Of a stretch of DNA of 64,000 bases, positions 17,327 to 26,214 are shown in pieces; the first letter of the stretch is position 1, and each line of letters starts with the position of its first letter. The position numbers and the translations under genes were made by a program. The notes below the pieces were generated by a model. The model was not told where the DNA came from. It ran no database searches and worked only from the letters and a program-made list of their open reading frames with translations. The stretch comes from Levilactobacillus suantsaiihabitans (GTDB lineage: Bacteria > Bacillota > Bacilli > Lactobacillales > Lactobacillaceae), in assembly GCF_004745505.1 (NCBI RefSeq), contig NZ_RKLX01000005.1, positions 62,001 to 126,000 of the forward strand. The letters are read 5' to 3'.

Positions 17327-18844
17327 CTAGTAATTAAAGGTTACGACATTCCATGAATATCCCGATAATGTAACATTTTGTGAGCTACTGCCACTATTGA
17401 TAGTAGTCTCACACGATTGAAGCGTTAGTGTCTCGGGATGCTCACGTGTGTTCATATCCTCTAATTTACCTACGATGTGTTCCATATGACCATCTTTTAT
17501 TACGTTTGGAAAATCAATTGAGAAAGTTTGACTCTCGTTTTCTCGATTTACCGCAAATACAACAAACGCAGAACCCGTATCCATCACAACTTGATCCACG
17601 CTTGAAACATTTTGATACCGCTCTGTTGAATAACGCTTGCCATCCACCATTGCTGTTTTCACGACACTCGACGTCCCTGATAAGTTACGTAAGATCGATT
17701 GCAAAACATAATAAGTCGGATTAGCCCAGGCGTTACCACCTTCATCGGTCAAAATCAATGGAATCGTATTAACCAATAAGGCTTGACACGAAAGTTTGAC
17801 CCGATCACCGTGTCTAAGAATTGCCAACGCCATTGAACCAAACAGTAACGTATCGGCCAAATTGAAGTAGCACCAATCCACAGGGTTGTGCTCACTCCAA
17901 GGCTGTGATTTCTTTTGCGAGAAATGATGAACATTCCATTCGTCAAACGAAATCTTCATAGTCTTATCACTATGTTTCAGTGCCTTCACCGCATCAGCAA
18001 TTGTTTCAACCTCTTCAATCTGCTTGTCGAACTCAAGCGACCGCGCCAAATACGTTGGTAGGTCGTCAGACGCACGCAAAGACTCTTGGTCTAAGTTTTC
18101 AGATTGATCACGATCGATATAATCATGCATCGCGATGTAATCAACATTGTCATACGCAGCCATCAAAACTTTGAAATCCCATGAAGGATACGTATCAAGC
18201 CGGGGCGTTGAACTTCCAACCAGAATGGTTTCAATATCTGGGTCCATCAGTTTCATCGCCTTGGCAGTCTCGTTTGCAAGTAGGCCATATTCTTCTGGCG
18301 TCTTGCTTGCCACCTGCCAAGGACCGTCCAATTCATTACCTAGGCACCAATACTTAACACCGTAGGGAGCTGCATGTCCATTCTGCCGTCTCAAGTTAGC
18401 CCAATCGGTATCATATTTGCCATTCACGTATTCTAATTCGTGAAGAGCATCATCAATACCGCGAGTACCTAAATTGACCGTTAAAATCGGGTTATCCACC
18501 TTCGCTTGTTGAATCCATTGGAAGAATTCATCCAAACCAAACTGATTCGTTTCTAACGATTGCCAAGCGATATTCATTCGCTTAGGCCGCGTCGTCTTAT
18601 CACCAATTGTATCTTCCCAGTGATAGCTGGACGTGTAGTTTCCGCCGGGATAACGTAAGGTTTTCACGCCAAGGTCACGCACTAATTGCAGTACATCCCC
18701 GCGAAATCCCTCAGGAGTTGCTGAAGGATGTCCCGGTTCATAAATTCCAGTATAGATGACTGTTCCCATATGCTCTAGGAAAGAGCCAAACATACGCGGA
18801 CGAACATCAAATCGTTGTTCATTGTACAAATTTAATTTTGCCAT
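17327..18844 (-). CDS. abfA: Alpha-L-arabinofuranosidase, GH51 (first of three)
   Basis: A 505-residue GH51 enzyme without signal peptide, so intracellular. The acid/base Glu is in KYWCLGNELDGPWQ and the nucleophile Glu in MKISFDEWNVHHFS. The N-terminal RMFGSFLEHMGTVIYTGIYE and TLRYPGGNYTSSYHWED are family-typical. It releases terminal arabinofuranose from arabino-oligosaccharides. Last gene of the ABC importer operon, 5 bp after the YesL-like gene, so its substrate should be what that transporter brings in. Confidence 0.92.
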   Translation of the reverse strand: MAKLNLYNEQRFDVRPRMFGSFLEHMGTVIYTGIYEPGHPSATPEGFRGDVLQLVRDLGVKTLRYPGGNYTSSYHWEDTIGDKTTRPKRMNIAWQSLETNQFGLDEFFQWIQQAKVDNPILTVNLGTRGIDDALHELEYVNGKYDTDWANLRRQNGHAAPYGVKYWCLGNELDGPWQVASKTPEEYGLLANETAKAMKLMDPDIETILVGSSTPRLDTYPSWDFKVLMAAYDNVDYIAMHDYIDRDQSENLDQESLRASDDLPTYLARSLEFDKQIEEVETIADAVKALKHSDKTMKISFDEWNVHHFSQKKSQPWSEHNPVDWCYFNLADTLLFGSMALAILRHGDRVKLSCQALLVNTIPLILTDEGGNAWANPTYYVLQSILRNLSGTSSVVKTAMVDGKRYSTERYQNVSSVDQVVMDTGSAFVVFAVNRENESQTFSIDFPNVIKDGHMEHIVGKLEDMNTREHPETLTLQSCETTINSGSSSQNVTLSGYSWNVVTFNY

Positions 18845-18849
18845 ATAGA

Positions 18850-19446
18850 CTAAAACCTCGAAAGTTTTGTATTTAACCTCTTATGATAGAAAGAGGCGAA
18901 GATAAAGTTCAAAAAAGTTAAGCTGAAGAAAATAGTGACTGGGAAAACCATCGCACATAAAATCATAATGAACATGATTGCCGCAAATGCTAAGGTCATC
19001 GGTAATTCAATTACGATATCAATCATCGCATTCTGAAAGAATCGACTAAAATGAAATTCATCTCTCATCGAATATTCCTCAAGTACCATGTAAAACAACG
19101 CTGCAACAAACAGAAATAATGAGATGACCAGACTTACACGAATTGGCACAATTACCCGCGTAAACGCCTTCATGTAGACATAGTAGAATAGAATGGCCAT
19201 TGTTGAAGTGACCAACCCAATTCCCAATTTTGTCCAAAAGTGACGTTTCAATTCTTCAAAAAACTTTCTCAAAATCGTTTCATTACCCTGACCATAGATC
19301 CGAATTGCAGTGGTAATACATGCACTAATGATTGGATAGGCAAAGAAAACCGTCGCAAACCCCATCGTTGCAAATACCCCAAGAATCAGATAGTTTGTCA
19401 GCGGTATCAAGCCCAAATATAGCCGGCTGTTAAAAATCCGTGACAT
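18850..19446 (-). CDS. YesL/DUF624 family membrane protein
   Basis: A 198-residue protein with about five membrane helices (LIPLTNYLILGVFATMGF, ISLFLFVAALFYMVLEEY, TLAFAAIMFIMILCAMVFP). DUF624/YesL proteins are typically encoded in polysaccharide or oligosaccharide ABC importer operons and may assist assembly or regulation of the importer; this is association, not proof. It sits between the permease pair and the GH51 gene with 5- and 30-bp gaps, so it is co-transcribed. Confidence 0.8.
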   Translation of the reverse strand: MSRIFNSRLYLGLIPLTNYLILGVFATMGFATVFFAYPIISACITTAIRIYGQGNETILRKFFEELKRHFWTKLGIGLVTSTMAILFYYVYMKAFTRVIVPIRVSLVISLFLFVAALFYMVLEEYSMRDEFHFSRFFQNAMIDIVIELPMTLAFAAIMFIMILCAMVFPVTIFFSLTFLNFIFASFYHKRLNTKLSRF

Positions 19447-19476
19447 GCGTAGCTTTCCTCCTTATCTATATTGAAA

Positions 19477-20361
19477 CTATTCCTTCATACCAGACATTGC
19501 TGAACCTTGAACAAAGTACTTTTGAGCGAAGATGTAAATGATGAATAATGGCAACATAGAAATAACGGCACCAGCCATAACAGGACCATAGAATGAAATA
19601 TGTTGACCCGTAAAGAGTGCTAACCCGGCTGGTAACGTCCGCATGCTAGAAGTCGTCGTCAAAATCAATGGATACAGCAAGTCGTTCCAGTTGTTGGTCA
19701 AAGTGAAGACCGCTAGTGCCATCAAAGTTGGCTTGGACAATGGTAGCATAATCTTGGTGAAGATCCGCCACTCATTCAATCCATCTAGTCGAGCGGCCTC
19801 GTCTAGATCTCGTGGTAACCCAACGAAATTAGAACGCATCATGAAAATCCCAAATGCGGTCGTTGCCCGCGGAATAATCAACCCAGTATAGGTATCCAAC
19901 AAGTTCATCTTGTTCATTTCGATAAACAGAGGAATCATGTAAACCATGAATGGAATCATCATAGTAACCATGACGAAGTAGTAAAACATCGTCTTACCTT
20001 TGAATTCCATTCGTGCTAATGCATACCCCGTCATTGAGTCTAAGACCAGGGAAATAATCATAGTTGCCCCAGCAAAGACAACGGTGTTCTTGACATACCC
20101 TAACAGAGGGATAGTATCCCAAACTTTGATGTAGTTTTGGAACGTATACTTTCCAGCAAAGATGTGCGGTGGATAGGTAATAATATCCTTTTCATATTTG
20201 AATGAGGATAACAGTAACCATAAGAACGGAAAGACAACAATTAAAATCAACAATGACATAACAATTTTGAAAATGATTGACTTGATTAACCGACTCCGAT
20301 GGTAGTTACTCTTCTTACCAGAGTCAACCAGCTCAGTCGTACTAGCTGTTCGTGCTTCCAT
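19477..20361 (-). CDS. Carbohydrate ABC transporter permease, AraQ/MsmG type
   Basis: A 294-residue CUT1-family permease with six predicted helices. The EAA loop that docks the ATPase reads EAARLDGLNEWRIFTKIMLP. The N-terminal cytoplasmic extension is about 30 residues. It pairs with the permease encoded upstream and the binding protein to import arabino-oligosaccharides. There is no ATPase gene in the operon; the MsmK-type ATPase at 26215 is the likely partner. Confidence 0.9.
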   Translation of the reverse strand: MEARTASTTELVDSGKKSNYHRSRLIKSIIFKIVMSLLILIVVFPFLWLLLSSFKYEKDIITYPPHIFAGKYTFQNYIKVWDTIPLLGYVKNTVVFAGATMIISLVLDSMTGYALARMEFKGKTMFYYFVMVTMMIPFMVYMIPLFIEMNKMNLLDTYTGLIIPRATTAFGIFMMRSNFVGLPRDLDEAARLDGLNEWRIFTKIMLPLSKPTLMALAVFTLTNNWNDLLYPLILTTTSSMRTLPAGLALFTGQHISFYGPVMAGAVISMLPLFIIYIFAQKYFVQGSAMSGMKE

Positions 20362-20445
20362 ACAGATTCATTCCTTTCGCGTCCTCTACGGACCAAATAA
20401 ATTTAAAGTCGCCTACCATAAAGGACTTTTTAGTCAAATTGGGGT

Positions 20446-21372
20446 TTACCGCATTTGCTTTTCCTTATGACTCATGTACAAGTTAGCGGAAATAGAAAGA
20501 ACCGCGATAATCACAAATAAAATAGTTGCAACGGATGACGCATAACCCAATTGATATGGCGCAGAAAATCCTCGACTATAAATGTACTGAACAGCTGATT
20601 CAGTCTTAAATTCTGGTCCACCAGCAGTAGTTACATAGATTTGGTCAAAGACTTGCATTGACCCAATCAAGTTAGTCATCACACAAAAACCTAATGAAGG
20701 AATGATTTGTGGAATCGTAACATGGAAGAATTGTTGTTTCTTATTGGCCCCATCCATTTCAGCTGATTCATACAGACTAGGCGAAATTGCTTGGATGGCT
20801 GTCAACATGATCGTCATCGTAACACCGAAGTTCTTCCAAACCGTCATGACAGCGATTGAAGGCATTGCCAACGAGGCGTCACGGAAGAATTGAGGTGTGC
20901 TCATGCCAAATTGGTGTAACACATAAGGAATCCAACCAATGTTAGGATCGAGCAACATTGAGAAGATGATCCCACTAGTTGTCAAAGAGCAGATAACTGG
21001 CACATAAAATACGGACCGAGAAAAGCGATTGAATAAGGTTGTCCGTGACAGTGCAGCGGCAGCAATAGTCCCCACAATAACCTGTGTAGGTGTTTCCAGA
21101 AGCGTGAAGTATACCGTATGCCACATAGAGTTAATCGCCCGTTGATCATGGAAGAATTGAATAAAATTATCCAAACCAACAAACTTTGTTCCCGTGAAGA
21201 AAATATTAATGTCAAAGAAACTGAGACCCAGGGTCCCGACCAAAGGAATCACCATGAAGAATAGCAGGATGATAATAGATGGTGCCATAAATAAGTAGGC
21301 AGCATGCTTCGGTTGATTCCAGAATCGGAAGAACGAACGTTTTTTGTTAACTGATGTATCGATCTCTTCCAT
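20446..21372 (-). CDS. Carbohydrate ABC transporter permease, AraP/MsmF type
   Basis: A 308-residue CUT1-family permease of the MsmF/AraP kind. The ATPase-docking EAA loop is ESAEMDGANKKQQFFHVTIP. It begins with a charged cytosolic tail and the helix YLFMAPSIIILLFFMVIPLV. It follows the binding-protein gene after a hairpin that may lower its expression relative to that gene, and precedes its partner permease by 84 bp. Confidence 0.9.
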   Translation of the reverse strand: MEEIDTSVNKKRSFFRFWNQPKHAAYLFMAPSIIILLFFMVIPLVGTLGLSFFDINIFFTGTKFVGLDNFIQFFHDQRAINSMWHTVYFTLLETPTQVIVGTIAAAALSRTTLFNRFSRSVFYVPVICSLTTSGIIFSMLLDPNIGWIPYVLHQFGMSTPQFFRDASLAMPSIAVMTVWKNFGVTMTIMLTAIQAISPSLYESAEMDGANKKQQFFHVTIPQIIPSLGFCVMTNLIGSMQVFDQIYVTTAGGPEFKTESAVQYIYSRGFSAPYQLGYASSVATILFVIIAVLSISANLYMSHKEKQMR

Positions 21373-21392
21373 TTAACTCGACTCCTTTATAA

Positions 21393-21438
21393 AACAGATG
21401 CTAATTCCAACCGAGATTGAAATTAACATCTGTTTTTT
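21393..21438 (-). terminator. Intra-operon hairpin after the binding-protein gene
   Basis: On the minus strand AACAGATGTTAATTTC pairs with GAATTAGCATCTGTT and is followed by TTTT. Its position between the binding-protein gene and the first permease gene suggests partial termination or 3' protection, giving more binding protein than permease. Confidence 0.55.
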
Positions 21439-21465
21439 TATGATTCACATTAACTAGCTTACAAA

Positions 21466-22749
21466 CTAATTACCACTTAATGTACTATCAATTTGCTTAG
21501 ATGCAGACTTCATCACACTCGTAGTATTGTTCCCAGCTAAAACTTTTTCAATAGATGGGTTAATCACGTTAGTCGTGATGTTACTCATGTTCTTGTTACC
21601 TGGGTAGTATGGCTTAGCATACCCAATTTGCTTGTACATCGTAGAGACAAGTTTATCAGCCTTGATATCCTTGTTAGCTGCGACAGACTTCAGGTATGGT
21701 GCACACTTGTTTTCAAGGCTCCACTTCTTACCAATCTTAGTCGTGTTCCAGTACTTGACGAATGAGTAAATAGCTTTAGTCTTGTCATCGCTAGTGCTGG
21801 TTGGAATACCAAACCCAACACCATCCAAGATAGCCTTCTGGTCTCCTTGCTTAGCTTGAACCAAGGTATTGATACCATAATCAATCTTGTTCTTCTTCAA
21901 ACCAGAGTTTAACCAAGGACCGTTGATGTAAATCCCAAGAGAACCGGCAAGCATTAAGTTATCAGCTTCGGCACCAGAAATGTTCTTAGGACCAACGCCA
22001 TCTTTGTTGATTAATTGTTGCAGGTAATCAAAACTCTTCTTAGTAGCTGCAGAATTCAAAGCAGACTTCTTTTCGCTACTGTTCATTAACTTAGCACCGT
22101 TATCCTGTAACAAGTTGTACATGATAGCGCTACCATCCTTAGGCATTGCAAACCCTTGGGTGTTGTTCCCTAACTTAGAAATCTTCTTAGCATCAGTTGC
22201 TAATTCTGCCCAAGTCTTAGGTGGGTTGTTAGGATTCAAACCGGCCTTCTTGAAGAGTTTCTTGTTCCAGTAGAGATACATACCTTGCACTTGCATAGGA
22301 ATGAAGTAAGTCTTACCATTGATAACCCCTAAGTTCCGTGCAGTTGACTGGAAGTTTGACTTGTCAACGCCACTTTGGTTGTAGAAGTCACCCATTTCCT
22401 TCATTGTTCCGTTAGAAACGTAGGAAGCCATGTCACCATAATTCATAGCGACAAAGTCAGGTGCCTTTTTAGCTGTGATGGCCGTTGGTAACTTCTGATT
22501 GAAGTTATCCCAAGTCATGATGTCCATCTTAACCTTAACGTGATCCTTATTTGTCTTGTTATAATCTTTAACAATCTGCTTTAGGACGTCACCATCGGTT
22601 GATGTGAACCCATTCCAGAAAGTAATAGTCGTTGTCTTCCCTGAAGAACTACTACTCGACTTACTGTTACTCCCACATGCAGCTAAACTAAGTCCGGCTG
22701 CAGCAATCGCAGCGACAACACCAAGCTTTTTAATTAAGCCATGTTTCAT
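21466..22749 (-). CDS. Sugar ABC transporter substrate-binding lipoprotein
   Basis: A 427-residue CUT1 solute-binding protein. The signal peptide ends in a lipobox (AAGLSLAACGSN) with Cys 26 as lipid anchor, followed by a Ser-rich linker. The extracellular domain shows the family pattern ITFWNGFTSTDGDVLKQIVK near the start and PKTWAELATDAKKISK in the middle. GAGGTG precedes the ATG. It is the first gene of the operon SBP-permease-permease-YesL-GH51 and most likely captures arabino-oligosaccharides. Confidence 0.92.
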   Translation of the reverse strand: MKHGLIKKLGVVAAIAAAGLSLAACGSNSKSSSSSSGKTTTITFWNGFTSTDGDVLKQIVKDYNKTNKDHVKVKMDIMTWDNFNQKLPTAITAKKAPDFVAMNYGDMASYVSNGTMKEMGDFYNQSGVDKSNFQSTARNLGVINGKTYFIPMQVQGMYLYWNKKLFKKAGLNPNNPPKTWAELATDAKKISKLGNNTQGFAMPKDGSAIMYNLLQDNGAKLMNSSEKKSALNSAATKKSFDYLQQLINKDGVGPKNISGAEADNLMLAGSLGIYINGPWLNSGLKKNKIDYGINTLVQAKQGDQKAILDGVGFGIPTSTSDDKTKAIYSFVKYWNTTKIGKKWSLENKCAPYLKSVAANKDIKADKLVSTMYKQIGYAKPYYPGNKNMSNITTNVINPSIEKVLAGNNTTSVMKSASKQIDSTLSGN

Positions 22750-23197
22750 GATTTACACCTCTATGATTAGTAGTTAATTCCAATACCGTACTTAATGATA
22801 GTGGTTTCGCTCTCGAATCCAAGTATCTACTAACCCCTAAATGATATGAGATACTCCAACTCTTTATTATGTACTTAGAATAATGACCGTACTTTACGCA
22901 ATGCCACTACCATATTAGAACTTTTGAACTGCTATACTCGATTGAAGGACCCCCTTTCATCTATACAGCCATTGAACACTAGTCAACTCATTGAGAATAA
23001 AATCACAAGGTATGATAGTCATCACACCTAATCCAGTGATCGCCTGCGCATTAACGTTCAATAGATTAACTGCAATTATCCTCACTAGTCTGTTCAATGA
23101 ACAAACGATTCAGCAATAAGTTAGCCCCAGCAACTCCTGGGTTTAGAACAACTAGCAATACTTTCATATTCCTAATTATCTATCTAACTCCCTTGCC
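22750..23197 (-). other. Long untranslated leader of the transporter operon
   Basis: From the mapped promoter to the binding-protein start codon there are about 450 bases. No terminator or recognised riboswitch was seen. Two short minus-strand open segments have protein-like composition: one begins MKVLLVVLNPGVAGANLLLN near 23170, the other contains LNVNAQAITGLGVMTIIPCD. Both lack clear ribosome sites. They may be remnants of a decayed gene or upstream ORFs. Confidence 0.4.
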
Positions 23198-23256
23198 TTA
23201 TCCACGTACAAATTTAGCATAAATTGTAAGCGATTACAATAGTTATACGGAACAAT
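23198..23256 (-). promoter_or_regulatory. Transporter operon promoter with cre site and two AraR boxes
   Basis: On the minus strand TTGTAA (23234-23239) and TAAATT (23211-23216) are spaced by 17 bp. TGTAAGCGATTACA (23225-23238) matches the CcpA cre consensus at every defined position and covers the -35. ATTTGTACGTGGATAA (23198-23213) overlaps the -10 and ATTGTTCCGTATAAC (about 23242-23256) lies upstream; both resemble AraR boxes. This predicts arabinose induction and glucose repression. Confidence 0.75.
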
Positions 23257-23399
23257 TTTGATTTTTTCCCTTTTTTTCTTTAATTTATCATCTGAATATC
23301 ATCTCTTTTCTTTCGTAATGAAGAAGACATATTCTTCATTATGACTAAAAGCGACTCACATTGTACTATAAAATCCTCAATCTTAAAAAAATCAACTGG

Positions 23400-23513
23400 C
23401 TCTATTCTTGTTTAATGCTTTTTTGATACAATCATTAGCAATTGCTCCGCATGCATTATTAATTCCAACTGCGTCACCAGCTAGACTTAGCCGATCCCCC
23501 ACCTCTTAGGCAC
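23400..23513 (-). pseudogene. Possible short gene remnant
   Basis: A minus-strand open segment of 36 codons contains LAGDAVGINNACGAIANDCI and ends in a stop at about 23400. Its composition looks coding but it has no convincing start, and it lies between two divergent promoters. It could be a relic or chance; I could not assign a family. Confidence 0.25.
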
Positions 23514-23560
23514 GCTCAATCGTACTACCTAGACTTAAATATTTCAGATAACATTGCCGC

Positions 23561-23637
23561 TTGATTGAAAGCGTTTTATAGGGTAATATTTGTTCAGATG
23601 TATTGTTCAAGTAAATAATGTTATCCGAACAAAAAAC
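23561..23637 (+). promoter_or_regulatory. Promoter and candidate operators of the divergent GH51 gene
   Basis: TTGATT (23561-23566) and TAATAT (23584-23589) are spaced by 17 bp. A cre-like sequence TGAAAGCGTTTTAT (23566-23579, 12 of 14) lies in the spacer. Downstream, GTTATCCGAACAAAAA (23620-23635) read in reverse resembles araB box 1. Confidence 0.6.
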
Positions 23638-23691
23638 ATTTCACCGAGACACATTCATGTTTCTTCTATATTTTTTCATGGAGGTAATAGT

Positions 23692-25146
23692 TTGTCTTAT
23701 ATTTCAATCGATTCGCAAAGAGAACGCGGCAAAATCAGCAAATACATTTACGGTCAATTTTCTGAACACCTCGGTCACGGGATTTACGATGGCCTTTGGG
23801 TGGGTCCAGACTCTGATATTCCCAATACAAATGGCATTCGCAACGATGTGGTCAGTGCTTTACGTGCAATTAACGTCCCTGTCCTTCGTTGGCCTGGTGG
23901 ATGTTTTGCTGATACCTATCACTGGACAGATGGCATTGGACCTGCCAGTACACGAAAAAGAATCGTAAACACTAGTTGGGGAAGTGTCGTTGAAAATAAT
24001 CATTTTGGAACTCACGAATACTTTGAACTCCTAAAACAACTTGGTGCGGATGCCTATATCAACGGTAATCTTGGCAGTGGAACTGTTCAGGAGATGTCGG
24101 AGTGGGTTGAATACATGACTTTTAATGGCACGTCTCCAATGGCTGACTTACGTACTGCTAATGGGCACAAGGATCCTTGGCAAGTTAAATTCTTTGGTGT
24201 AGGTAATGAAAGCTGGGGAGGTGGCGGTAATATGCGCCCCGAATACTACGCTGATCTCTACCGCCAGTATCAGACCTTCATTAACTCCTACGACGCTGAT
24301 ACGCCTATCTATAAGATTGCTTCTGGCCCTAACGTGGATGACTATCACTGGATGGATGTCCTGATGAAGAATGCTGCACCATATATGGACGGTATTAGCC
24401 TTCACCATTATGCACTAGCCTCTGCTTGGGAGGATAAGCGCCCTGCGCTGGACTTCCCTGAAAGTGAATGGTTCTCATTAATTAAGAGTGCTCAAAAGAT
24501 GGATGAACTTATTACCAAGCACAGTACCATCATGGATAAGTATGATCCTCAAAAACGGATTGGCTTAATCGTCGACGAGTGGGGTTCTTGGTTACGTGCC
24601 GAAAAAGATACGAATCCTGCCTTTCTATATCAACAAAATACGATTCGTGATGCAATGATTGCGGCAATCACGTTACACATTTTCCAAAAACATGTTGACC
24701 GCGTACAAATGGCAAATATTGCCCAAATGGTAAATGTCCTACAAGCTATGTTACTCACGGATGGTACTAAGTTGGTTAAAACGCCAACCTACTATGTGTT
24801 CAAAATGTTTACCAAACACCAAGAGGCAATCGCCATGGACACTTTTGATAACCTTTCAGATACAACCAGTGCTTCAGTCTCCAAAAACGCTGATGGCTAT
24901 TTCATTTCACTATGTAATTTTGGATTAAGTGCTCCCGACGACATCACCGTAGACGTAGATACAGCGATTAAATCTGTGAGTGGTACCGTGCTTCGTGGAT
25001 TACGAATGGATGATCACAATGACTTCGAGCATCCAGATGAAGTCAAATCAGAAGAATTCTCCACGACGAGTTTCCAACCCCACCAGTTGAAGGCTCAAAT
25101 TCCACCAATGAGCGTCGTTACTCTACAGGTAAACACGAATAAGTGA
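23692..25146 (+). CDS. Alpha-L-arabinofuranosidase, GH51 (second of three)
   Basis: A 484-residue intracellular GH51 enzyme. A TTG start at 23692 is chosen because GGAGG stands 6 bases upstream and homology begins there (SYISIDSQRERGKISKYIYG); the upstream in-frame ATG lacks a site. Acid/base Glu is in FFGVGNESWGGGGN, nucleophile Glu in GLIVDEWGSWLR. It differs clearly from the other two copies in this window, suggesting a different linkage preference. Transcribed divergently from the transporter operon. Confidence 0.9.
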   Translation: MSYISIDSQRERGKISKYIYGQFSEHLGHGIYDGLWVGPDSDIPNTNGIRNDVVSALRAINVPVLRWPGGCFADTYHWTDGIGPASTRKRIVNTSWGSVVENNHFGTHEYFELLKQLGADAYINGNLGSGTVQEMSEWVEYMTFNGTSPMADLRTANGHKDPWQVKFFGVGNESWGGGGNMRPEYYADLYRQYQTFINSYDADTPIYKIASGPNVDDYHWMDVLMKNAAPYMDGISLHHYALASAWEDKRPALDFPESEWFSLIKSAQKMDELITKHSTIMDKYDPQKRIGLIVDEWGSWLRAEKDTNPAFLYQQNTIRDAMIAAITLHIFQKHVDRVQMANIAQMVNVLQAMLLTDGTKLVKTPTYYVFKMFTKHQEAIAMDTFDNLSDTTSASVSKNADGYFISLCNFGLSAPDDITVDVDTAIKSVSGTVLRGLRMDDHNDFEHPDEVKSEEFSTTSFQPHQLKAQIPPMSVVTLQVNTNK

Positions 25147-25171
25147 TCTACCACACCGTAAGACACCAAAT

Positions 25172-25216
25172 GGGTTCTTGCAAAATTTGTCATTCCGACT
25201 AGTTTTGCAAGAACCC
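25172..25216 (+). terminator. Hairpin terminator after the second GH51 gene
   Basis: GGGTTCTTGCAAAA (25172-25185) pairs perfectly with TTTTGCAAGAACCC (25203-25216). The T run is short, so termination may be incomplete and the regulator gene downstream could be read through. Confidence 0.65.
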
Positions 25217-25281
25217 TTTGCGTTAATATTTAATTGTACTTAAAATAAATGGATCATCATACTAAGGGGAATAAGCATAGC

Positions 25282-26163
25282 ATGGAAATTAATAAGTTGC
25301 TCAGTATTTTCCCGAATGCCGAGCTTAAAGATACACCTACATCTGACGAAAATTCCTTAAGTTTTCCCATTGACTCAAAGTGGTTAACTCTCCCTCGGAA
25401 AAGCCTTTCTTCTCGAGAAAGGGCCCTTTTAAATCTCATAATTGATGAAACGCCTCTGCAGAACGTGAATTCTGCAAATGATCATACTTGGTTCAGACGG
25501 CTATTTTTAGGCGAGAAATGCTCTCAAAAACAAGCAACAGAATCAAGAGTCCGAATTATCCAAATCAATTTAATTAGTCATGACAGCACAATGCCTGTTA
25601 ATAACTGGTTACGTGCATTTAGGACTATGTTTAAGCAACCTTTCGTCGATACCTTTCTGGTTAACAACCACGAGGCCATTGTTATTGAAGCCTTGAAGGA
25701 CAAAATGTATGATAACGAAAATTTTTTGGGTGTTAGCCAGGCTCTGGACAGTGATTTCTACTGCACATCCAAGTTATATATTGGTCAGTACTGGCAAAAC
25801 GATGACACCATTGAGCAACTATTTTCTCATGAACGGAAACTATTCAAGTTCCAGTTACAGCAAAACACCAGTGAACGCATCTTCTCCATCTCAAATAGCA
25901 TCTTAAAGTATTACTTCGAGAAGCAACTGAGCCAGGATCCACTTATTCTAAAGAGTCATTCGGAACTTTTCAACATGCCTGATGCTAAAAAGACGGTCAC
26001 CATCCTTTATCAAAATGGTGGAAATATCAGTATCACAGCTAAAAAAATGTTTCTACACCGAAATACACTCCAATACCGCATTAAGAAATTTCAAGAGACA
26101 ACTGGGTTTAATCTAAGAAATATGGACGACTTACTCTTTTGTTACTTGTTGACCTTTCAATGA
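25282..26163 (+). CDS. PucR/CdaR-type transcriptional regulator
   Basis: A 293-residue protein (start 25282 after AAGGGG; ATG 25249 is an alternative). The C-terminal 50 residues are a PucR-type helix-turn-helix: GGNISITAKKMFLHRNTLQY followed by RIKKFQETTGFNLRNMDDLL. The N-terminal part has no recognised sensor domain. Its place between a GH51 gene and the MsmK ATPase gene suggests a second, local regulator of arabinan use beside AraR. The ligand is unknown. Confidence 0.75.
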   Translation: MEINKLLSIFPNAELKDTPTSDENSLSFPIDSKWLTLPRKSLSSRERALLNLIIDETPLQNVNSANDHTWFRRLFLGEKCSQKQATESRVRIIQINLISHDSTMPVNNWLRAFRTMFKQPFVDTFLVNNHEAIVIEALKDKMYDNENFLGVSQALDSDFYCTSKLYIGQYWQNDDTIEQLFSHERKLFKFQLQQNTSERIFSISNSILKYYFEKQLSQDPLILKSHSELFNMPDAKKTVTILYQNGGNISITAKKMFLHRNTLQYRIKKFQETTGFNLRNMDDLLFCYLLTFQ

Positions 26164-26165
26164 CT

Positions 26166-26203
26166 AAAAATAGGACTCCTTAGCGGGAGTCCTATTTTTA
26201 GTT
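26166..26203. terminator. Bidirectional terminator
   Basis: AAAAATAGGACTCC pairs with GGAGTCCTATTTTT around TTAGCG, with A/T runs on both sides. It serves the convergent regulator and msmK genes. Confidence 0.9.
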
Positions 26204-26214
26204 AATCTTATTAT

